Below are positions 7,106 to 13,200 of a DNA stretch of 29,927 bases, one piece after another (the first letter of the stretch is position 1; the number at the start of each line of letters is the position of its first letter). The notes beneath the pieces were generated by a model. The model was not told where the DNA came from. It worked only from the letters and a program-made list of their open reading frames with translations, and made no database searches. Position numbers and translations under genes: made by a program. The stretch lies in assembly GCA_045586595.1 (NCBI GenBank), contig JAZNAQ010000012.1:1-29927 (forward strand), written 5' to 3'. The stretch is from SIG480 sp045586595 (GTDB lineage: Bacteria > Bacillota > Clostridia > Oscillospirales > JAAYXM01).

Positions 7106-7449
7106 TGAAAATAGATGAGCTCGGTTTATCTGCAAGAGCATATCATGTTCTCAAAGAAGCCCGAATTGATACCGTCGAGCAGCTTAGGGAAGCCCTGTCT
7201 AACCCCTTCGTAAAAATAGGCAGTATAAGTTCAAGCGTATTCAATGAACTACAAGAAAAAATCGCGGCGCATCCCCTTACTAACGCAGACCGCATAAGGG
7301 CTATGTCGGATGAGAAATTGGCTTACTGGATGACGCATTTGCACGAAGATGGTCATTGCCTCAATGAACGATGCCAGATTTTTCAGGACAAAACTTGTGA
7401 AGAGTGCGTTATTGACTGGCTTAAGCAGCCTGCAAAGGAGGAAACATGA
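7105..7449 (+). CDS. helix-hairpin-helix protein resembling the RNA polymerase alpha C-terminal domain
   Basis: The 114-residue protein starts at ATG 7105, just after AAGGAGG; a longer frame from 7039 ignores this signal. Residues about 1-55 (IDELGLSARAYHVLKEARIDTVEQLREAL, then ISSSVFNELQEKI) follow the helix-hairpin-helix pattern of the alpha C-terminal domain of bacterial RNA polymerase. From residue 60 a second module begins (NADRIRAMSDEKLAYWM) with four cysteines at 85, 90, 98 and 101 and ending CEECVIDWLKQPAKE, a small phage metal-binding unit seen alone in other phages. It may be a DNA- or polymerase-binding regulator; that is inference from similarity of pattern only. Confidence 0.6.
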   Translation: MKIDELGLSARAYHVLKEARIDTVEQLREALSNPFVKIGSISSSVFNELQEKIAAHPLTNADRIRAMSDEKLAYWMTHLHEDGHCLNERCQIFQDKTCEECVIDWLKQPAKEET

Positions 7450-7814
7450 GACTTATAGACGCTGATGCGCTTGTCGCAAAAATGAAAGCCTTAGACATTT
7501 GGCATGAGACAGAATATCAGGAAGGATACTTTGACGGGTTCAGTGATGGCATTGCCGAAGTGGAAGAGGCTCCCACCATCGAAGCCGAGCCTGTGAAGCA
7601 TGGACGGTGGGAAGATGGCCCGCTTAATGGATATCTTCACTGCTCAGCCTGCAAAGACGTCTACATAGATGATACGTGGCTTGATGATGGAAAATGGAGC
7701 TACTGCCCCAACTGCGGTGCTAAAGGCCCTGCATATGATGCCGAAGAGGACATCTTGAGATTAACTGAAAGAACAGCGCAAAAAGCCGCTGATGCTTGGA
7801 ACAGGAGGATATAA
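7446..7814 (+). CDS. phage zinc-ribbon protein
   Basis: This 122-residue protein starts at ATGA 7446 behind AAGGAGGAAAC. It starts with RLIDADALVAKM, a segment common to many clostridial phage proteins. It has a zinc ribbon (CSACKDV ... YCPNCGA, about residues 66-97) and ends in a Lar-like segment (ILRLTERTAQKAADAWNRR). Lar-type proteins ease type I restriction in Rac prophage, but only the C-terminal pattern is shared here and that function is not claimed. The next gene starts two bases after its stop. Confidence 0.65.
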   Translation: MRLIDADALVAKMKALDIWHETEYQEGYFDGFSDGIAEVEEAPTIEAEPVKHGRWEDGPLNGYLHCSACKDVYIDDTWLDDGKWSYCPNCGAKGPAYDAEEDILRLTERTAQKAADAWNRRI

Positions 7815-7815
7815 A

Positions 7816-8049
7816 ATGAGCAAAGCAATAATCTGTGACCGTTGTAAAGAAATGTTTCCTGAAAGGCCGGAAGGTCATGTTTATGTCCGGGTAGGTATAG
7901 ACTCTCCGTTCCCGATTAACCCCTGCTTCCCTTCAAATGCGCTGACCACAGAATTTAAGGGAACTGAAAAATATGACCTATGTCCCAAATGCTCCCAGGC
8001 ATACAGCAACTTTATGAACATGAAGGATTTATCCGATGTCCAAGAATAA
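7816..8049 (+). CDS. small zinc-ribbon protein
   Basis: This is a 77-residue protein with ATG at 7816, seven bases after ACAGGAGG. A CxxC pair near the start (CDRCKEMF) and a second near the end (LCPKCSQAY) can hold one zinc ion. Between them is a Pro/Phe-rich loop. It is typical of small phage metal-binding proteins of unknown role. It overlaps the next gene by 14 bases. Confidence 0.6.
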   Translation: MSKAIICDRCKEMFPERPEGHVYVRVGIDSPFPINPCFPSNALTTEFKGTEKYDLCPKCSQAYSNFMNMKDLSDVQE

Positions 8050-8350
8050 AGGCATATACAAGCTGTTCCGCACGGCGGCAGAGTTTGCAGCCTTCAAGCG
8101 TGAGATAATCCACTTCTCCCGGATGTACACCCTTGATGATGTCTGTATAGCCCTTGGGCGTATGGGCTTCACTGAGGCTCAATTTGAAGCGTTTAACAGG
8201 GCATATTCCGAAGTAGCCAACGAGAACGCCGTGGAGCTTTTGGACGATGCCAGAACGGACAAAGACTTGTGGTACTCAAAAGATAAGAAGGAACGGGAGC
8301 TGAAAGAATATTTAGGCAGTCTCTACGTTCCGCTGGAGGAACGCATTTGA
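8036..8350 (+). CDS. hypothetical phage protein
   Basis: This 104-residue protein starts at ATG 8036. It has only a weak AAGGA signal, so it may depend on translation of the gene it overlaps. It is helix-rich (LFRTAAEFAAFKREIIHFSR, YTLDDVCIALGRMGFTEAQFEAFNRAY) and ends with a charged tail. No domain is recognised. It overlaps the next gene's TTG start by 4 bases (the string TTGA). Confidence 0.55.
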   Translation: MSKNKGIYKLFRTAAEFAAFKREIIHFSRMYTLDDVCIALGRMGFTEAQFEAFNRAYSEVANENAVELLDDARTDKDLWYSKDKKERELKEYLGSLYVPLEERI

Positions 8351-8607
8351 ACCAAATCCAAGACCCCAACAATTACGAGGTAGCCCGACACATGCGGCAG
8401 ATACGCCACGACAAAAGCCTGAGCCGTGACACTCTGGCCTATCGTTCCTCTGTGGGCTTTCAGTCCATCCGCTCATACGAGACGGGCAGAACACTTCCCG
8501 GCCTTGCCAATCTCTGGCGGCTGTGCGATACGCTGGACGTGTCCATGGACGAGTTTACCGGCTTCGACCAATACCGCAAGGCCCGAAGGGGGGAATGGCC
8601 TCAGTGA
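8347..8607 (+). CDS. Xre-family helix-turn-helix protein
   Basis: This is an 86-residue protein with a TTG start at 8347 overlapping the preceding TGA, and TGGAGGAA upstream. The HTH spans about 9-70: VARHMRQIRHDKSLSRDTLAYRSSVGFQSIRSYETGRTLP, then LANLWRLCDTLDVSMDEF. This is the Cro/C1 pattern. It is the second such regulator in the operon. Its target is unknown; the operator-like repeats at 8876-8918 and 9100-9146 are nearby candidates. Confidence 0.75.
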   Translation: MNQIQDPNNYEVARHMRQIRHDKSLSRDTLAYRSSVGFQSIRSYETGRTLPGLANLWRLCDTLDVSMDEFTGFDQYRKARRGEWPQ

Positions 8608-8840
8608 CAGCGAAGAACGAAGCGGGAAACCGCTATGGGCGTTTGATGGTTGTGTCCCGTGTTTACCCTCCCCGCAGCGCAGACGACAACAGTGCCTATT
8701 GGCTGTGCCGCTGTGACTGTGGAACAGAGGTCTATGTTTCCGGGCCTCAGCTTCGCCGCGGCAAGGTGCGCTCTTGCGGCTGCCTGCGCCGTGAACAGGC
8801 CCCCAGAAACGCACATGGGAACAAAAAGGAGCGGCTTTAA
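8595..8840 (+). CDS. zinc-finger DNA-binding protein (AP2/HNH-associated type)
   Basis: The 81-residue protein starts at ATG 8595 behind AAGGGGGG, overlapping the previous gene by 13 bases. It has the pattern found in phage regulators and before AP2/HNH endonuclease domains: GNRYGRLMVV, then WLCRCDCGTEVYV, then LRRGKVRSCGCLRRE. Four cysteines (CxC and CxC pairs) probably hold zinc. Here the module stands alone without nuclease or AP2 part. It is the last gene of the main early operon; its stop codon lies in the loop of a hairpin. Confidence 0.65.
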   Translation: MASVTAKNEAGNRYGRLMVVSRVYPPRSADDNSAYWLCRCDCGTEVYVSGPQLRRGKVRSCGCLRREQAPRNAHGNKKERL

Positions 8841-8849
8841 GCCGCTCCT
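8827..8849 (-). terminator. 9-bp hairpin at the end of the early operon, T-run on the minus side
   Basis: AGGAGCGGC (8827-8835) pairs perfectly with GCCGCTCCT (8841-8849) around a 5-base loop that contains the TAA of the upstream gene. In plus RNA no U tract follows. In minus RNA the stem is followed by TTTTTG, so it is a better terminator for transcripts coming from the right. Confidence 0.5.
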
Positions 8850-8870
8850 GTAAAAAACATAAATTAAATA

Positions 8871-8899
8871 TTGACTTTTTGAGTTCCGTAAAATAAAAT
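8871..8899 (+). promoter_or_regulatory. sigma-A promoter for the copG-rha unit
   Basis: TTGACT at 8871-8876, a 17-base spacer, and TAAAAT at 8894-8899 make a near-consensus vegetative promoter. It is 33 bases upstream of the CopG-type start. It is the best promoter I can see in the window. Confidence 0.75.
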
Positions 8900-8918
8900 A
8901 CTTTTGGGAACTCAAAAA
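8876..8918. promoter_or_regulatory. 12-bp inverted-repeat operator around the promoter -10 box
   Basis: TTTTTGAGTTCC (8876-8887) and GGAACTCAAAAA (8907-8918) are perfect inverted repeats with a 19-bp gap that holds the -10 box. Binding of a dimeric repressor would block the promoter. The adjacent ribbon-helix-helix gene is the natural candidate for autoregulation. Confidence 0.65.
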
Positions 8919-8931
8919 AGGAGGGTAGAGA

Positions 8932-9105
8932 ATGAGTTCTAAAATGGGTAGGCCAAAAGCAGATACGCCCAAAAATAACGATGTTAAAGTAAGGCTTGAT
9001 GATAGCACTCATGTAAAGCTTTTGAGCTATTGCAAAGAAAACGGTCTTACCAAAGCAGAAGCTATTCGCAAGGGAATTGGGCTGCTTTTGTCCGAAAGCA
9101 AATAA
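8932..9105 (+). CDS. CopG-type ribbon-helix-helix regulator
   Basis: This 57-residue protein starts at ATG 8932 behind AAAAAAGGAGGG. After a GRPKADTPK leader, residues about 17-54 form a ribbon-helix-helix: strand DVKVRLDDSTH, helix VKLLSYCKENG, then LTKAEAIRKGIGLLL. CopG-type proteins are dimers that repress their own promoters through inverted repeats. The promoter just upstream carries such a repeat, so autorepression is likely. The stop codon lies inside the left arm of another inverted repeat at 9100-9146. Confidence 0.75.
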   Translation: MSSKMGRPKADTPKNNDVKVRLDDSTHVKLLSYCKENGLTKAEAIRKGIGLLLSESK

Positions 9106-9146
9106 ACATTCCGCCGCCTCTACCAAAGTTGACAGAATGTTTATTT
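9100..9146. repeat. 12-bp inverted repeat between copG-like gene and rha
   Basis: AAATAAACATTC (9100-9111) and GAATGTTTATTT (9135-9146) are perfect inverted repeats with a 23-base gap. A TTGACA at 9129-9134 abuts the right arm, but no good -10 box follows at the usual distance. It could be an operator, or a weak terminator hairpin with a T-rich 3' arm. The rest of the gap to 9222 holds only the rha ribosome binding site. Confidence 0.55.
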
Positions 9147-9222
9147 ATCGCGCCAAAAATGGAGCAGTAAATATTTTATCATACTCCCTCCTTTTTGGTC
9201 AACTGAAAATTGGAGGATTATC

Positions 9223-9993
9223 ATGAATAGTAGCATTATAAACATCACCATTGGCAAGAACGGACAGCCCGTAGTAAGCAGCCGCGACATTGCGGAAAGA
9301 TTTGAAAAGCAGCACAAACATGTGCTTGAAACCATTCAAAATCTGGCAGCCGAAAATTCGGCCGCCAAATCCCTGTTCTATGAAAGCACCTTTGAGAACA
9401 GAGGAAAGCAGTATCCCATGTACTACATGAACCGCGACGGTTTTTCTCTCCTTGCCATGGGCTTCACCGGCTCCAAGGCTCTTGAGTGGAAGCTCAAGTA
9501 CGTCGAGGCTTTCAACAAGATGGAGGAAGAGATACGCGAGCGGCGATACCCTAATTTTGGTTCTCTCTCGCCCTCTCTCCAGACCCTTATTCAGCATGAG
9601 CTTGCCTTGCAGGAACAGACTCGCCGTATTGACGGAGTAGAAAATAAAGTTTCTGCAATGGCGGAAACTCTTGTGCTTGCCTCTCCTGCTGCTGATTGGC
9701 AGAAAGCCATGAACTCCCGTATGAATAGGCTTTGCGTTCAGTATTCTCTTGACCATGAGGCTACCCGCTCAGACCTATATAAATCCCTTGAGGATGTAGC
9801 ACGTGTCAATCTCACCCAGCGGCTTAACAATCTACGTAAACGTATGCACAGCGCAGGCAGCACCAAGTCCCAGATAAGCGCCGCATCCCGTCTCGCAGTC
9901 ATTGCCAATGACCCTAAACTAAGAGCAATCTATGAAGCTCAGTTTAATAAACTCGCCGCTGCATACATGGCAAATTCGGAGGTGAGCGCATGA
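9223..9993 (+). CDS. rha: Rha-family phage regulatory protein
   Basis: This 256-residue protein starts at ATG 9223 after TTGGAGG. Residues about 5-105 have the pRha pattern: KNGQPVVSSRDIAERFEKQHKHVLETIQNL, then YYMNRDGFSLLAMGFTGSKALEWKLKYVEAFNKMEEE. Rha proteins are DNA-binding regulators in temperate phages, first named for interfering with infection of IHF-deficient hosts. The remaining 150 residues are helical and may form the oligomerisation part. Its separate, repressor-controlled unit at the end of the early region, facing the late operon, fits a switch role; that is inference. Confidence 0.85.
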   Translation: MNSSIINITIGKNGQPVVSSRDIAERFEKQHKHVLETIQNLAAENSAAKSLFYESTFENRGKQYPMYYMNRDGFSLLAMGFTGSKALEWKLKYVEAFNKMEEEIRERRYPNFGSLSPSLQTLIQHELALQEQTRRIDGVENKVSAMAETLVLASPAADWQKAMNSRMNRLCVQYSLDHEATRSDLYKSLEDVARVNLTQRLNNLRKRMHSAGSTKSQISAASRLAVIANDPKLRAIYEAQFNKLAAAYMANSEVSA

Positions 9994-10220
9994 ACCGGGG
10001 AATTATCAGCAATACAAAAGTTCGGGATATCTTAAATCTTCTCATTGACTGCGGTGTGGTTTTCCATTTTGACATAGGCCAAGAAATTTGTTTACACAGT
10101 GATGATGATATGCTTCTTGAACCTTTCCTTGATTTTCTTGTTGAGTCAATAGATCCTCGTGAAAATAGTTTGCTCCATATCAATATCCTCATGTCAAAAT
10201 CTTGCCCGATAAAAGCATAA
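9990..10220 (+). CDS. hypothetical protein after rha
   Basis: This 76-residue protein starts at ATGA 9990. It is hydrophobic and acidic in alternation (VRDILNLLIDCGVVFHFDIG, DDDMLLEPFLDFLVESID). No domain is recognised. It is translationally coupled to rha and ends five bases before the convergent terminator, so it is the last gene of the plus-strand region. Confidence 0.55.
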   Translation: MNRGIISNTKVRDILNLLIDCGVVFHFDIGQEICLHSDDDMLLEPFLDFLVESIDPRENSLLHINILMSKSCPIKA

Positions 10221-10224
10221 AAAG

Positions 10225-10252
10225 AAAGAGACCGTCGTTTGACGGTCTCTTT
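10225..10252. terminator. bidirectional terminator between convergent operons
   Basis: AAAGAGACCGTC (10225-10236) pairs perfectly with GACGGTCTCTTT (10241-10252) around a GTTT loop. In plus RNA it is followed by T then GCG. In minus RNA it is followed by CTTTTTA, so both operons can end here. The late operon's last stop (TAA, 10257-10259 complement) lies just beside it. Confidence 0.9.
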
Positions 10253-10256
10253 TGCG

Positions 10257-13200
10257 TTAGCCAAGCCCAAGGATTTTGTATATTCCCTTCGGGTCATAGC
10301 GAAACGCTCGGCTTGGTACTTTGGGTTTTTTAGGCTCTATTGCGCTTTCATTGTAAGCATCGGTCATTTCAGCAGCGTTGTTGTAGAGATTGCGGACGTT
10401 CCACCATCCCATGTCAACGCCCAGCTGGTCGAGTGCGCCATAGCCCAGAGCGCCGCTGAACTCGGCCTTGTTATATTGCCCGTTATTGTTGCCCTGAGTT
10501 TCGTCGTACTCGTCAAGCTCCTCAAGTATTCCCGTCCACTGGCTGAAAGATATGTCATTGTTCAATGCTGCCTCATAGCCAAGGACTGCCGTCTTGCGCT
10601 TTCCGGTATCTTTATCCGGGGGCGTATACGCCTCAAGGACAGCGACCTTCTGTGCGTCGCTCAAGCCGGGAATTACATTAATCTGACTTCCCTTCTCCAC
10701 CGCGCTGGTCTGGTCTCCGTATATATCCTTGGTCTGAACTTGCGTGAAAATGCGGTTTGCTTCGTCTTGTCCGAACTGTGCCGTCAGGGTATCATAGCTT
10801 TCTTTGTTGGTACTGCTCAGATTTTCAGAAAGGGTACTCAGGTCATCGTTATTCAAACCGGCTGTAATATAACCCTTGAATACGTCGGCGCTGTTGCTGT
10901 CAAACGTGCCTCCGGTCTTCTCCTGTGAAGCCTTCATTGTGGCAAGGGCGGCAAGATATGTGGCAGGGTCTTCTAAGATTGAAGCATTTTCAATCGTCTT
11001 GTTAGGCCATGTATACTCCTTGTCCTTGCCCTCAAGGAACTGGCTCTTTGCTGCCGCAAGGGAATAGTCCCTCACAGTTTCCAGTATCTTCCGCTGCACA
11101 TCAACATCAGCGTTTTTGTAAACGGCGTTCTGAATAAGCTCATCGACTACAGAATAGTAGGCTTGTCCCTGAGTAGTCTGGAACTGAGCCCGTTCCTCTC
11201 CGTTCATCTTGAACTTTTCGCCGTCAAACTCCACGCTGTAGGGAGATACGCTGGGGAAATGGGTCTTGCTGCCGGTTTCTTCCAGTATACGGTATATCTC
11301 CTCATCAGCAGCGGTGCGCTTGCCCTGAGACACATTAGCCGGGTTAGCCAGAGTGTTTACGGTTCTTTCGAGCAAGCCGCCTCTGGTGTTAGCCTCGCCT
11401 TTGACGTTGATGCTTGCCGGGAGGTTCTTTGAAGCAAAAGGTATATTGGCCTGCATCTTTGCGGCAGCATCATTAAATACGTTGCCTCCGGTGTAGGTTG
11501 AGCGTACAGTGCCGTCTATTATCCGGGCTATATCCCCCGCAAGACCGGGAATAAGCTGTATTGCGCCACCCTCCATGATGGTGTCAAAAATATTTTTTGT
11601 TGCACCGGAACCTTTGAGGACGCTCAAAACATTCTGGAAAAGAGACATATTCAGCACGGAGTCACCGGCAGTATACAGGGCATTGACAAACGCACTTGCC
11701 CAGCTCTCCTGTTCGCTTACTGCGTCGGATATTTCAGCACCGAGAGCAAGCAAACTGCCTACAGGCTGCGCCCAGTCGTAGGAAACTTTACCGCCAATGG
11801 AATAAGTGTTGTTTCCGGTTGCTTTATCCAGTGCGGCCTTGTCCTTGTCTTCGTCCTCACCGCCTGTGATAATGTCCATGCTTCTCAATGCCCAGCCCAA
11901 CGCTATCAAAGCCGAGCCTACAGCGCCTTTGCTCAAAGCGTCAATGTTGGAGGCGTTTGCGCCCTGTGTGACCATATTGACCACGCCGCTGACCAGACCA
12001 ACCGGGGAGTATTTCCCGGTCTGGATTAAAATGTTGGTGGGTGTAGTCGTGAACGGGAACAGCACGTCCAGTGCCATAGCCGTTGCGGGGCTGGCGTTGC
12101 GCTTGATTGTGTTCAGGGCCGTTGCAACCACATTGGCGCTTTTGAAGGTTGCCTCCAAAGCGTTTGCCATAGCAAAGTCTACAGCCTCCTGAGTAATGCC
12201 ATTGGCTGAGTTTATCCCCTGCGCCGCCATGTACTGGCTGAGGCTGTCCACAAAGGCAGAGCGGACAAAACGTGCATCGCCCTTTTCCAGAGCGGTATAG
12301 GTAAGCTGACGCAGCCCTTCCATAACGTTTTCCACTTCTTTGTCACTGAGCTTGGAAAGTTCCTTGGTCAGCTTATTTTCGTTTTTGCCTTTGAACACAG
12401 TCTTATACTTGCGGATAAGGCTGTTAATGTCCCACCGGTCGCCCTGCTCAAGAATTTCTTTCTCGTGCTCTGTATAATATTCTCTCGCAATCACCTTCTG
12501 CTCATCTGATGCAAAGCCTCTTGTTCTCAGTTCAGACGGCAAAGCCCTCTGAATTGCGGCGCTAAGATTTTCCGCGCCCTTGCGTAAACCCTTCATAGGG
12601 ACGTTGCTTACAACGTTTTTTATGAGAGAACGAGGACGAAGAAGCATATTGATACGCCGAAGTTCCGTCAGTTTATTCCACATTGACACAGGCATCTCAG
12701 CACCAATTCTTCTGGCTATCTGGTCGTACACCTGTTCAAAAGCGCCGTCCTGCGTAAAGTCGGTGTTTGCAATAAGCTGTTCTTCCTCAGCGGTAAGCTC
12801 TGCCATCCACTGGGAGTTAGGCATACGCTGAGAAAATTCAGTGTTGATTTTGTCCAATGCCTTGCGGATGGAGTCGAGAGCCGTTGCCGGGTCTGCGGTG
12901 CGCATAATTCGCCCAGCCTGTCCAAGCTGACCGGCTGCGGTAAGCTCAACCGCAACATCGGCAATAATCTGCCGTGCAGTCTCCACGTCTCCGTTTCGGG
13001 TCAACTCGTTTGCAACAAGACGGGAGAGCGGAACCATTTCAGGAGAAAGTTTTGCACCGCTCTTTGCCGCGCCAAGGGCTTTCTGCAACTCTGCCTGTGC
13101 TGTGGGCAAGCCTTGCAGCATAATGCTCTGCGCCTTTTTCAGCGTATCAGCATTGCCAAGCTGCTTGTATGTATTCAAATCCCGCTCAACTCTTACGGCA

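Noticed and set aside
9129..9157. promoter for rha from TTGACA at 9129
   Set aside because: At 16-18 bases downstream there is no TATAAT-like hexamer (the bases are GCCAAA-like).
10239..10928. 229-codon plus-strand frame starting in the convergent terminator
   Set aside because: It begins inside the terminator stem and is antisense to the C-terminus of the 1752-residue gene.
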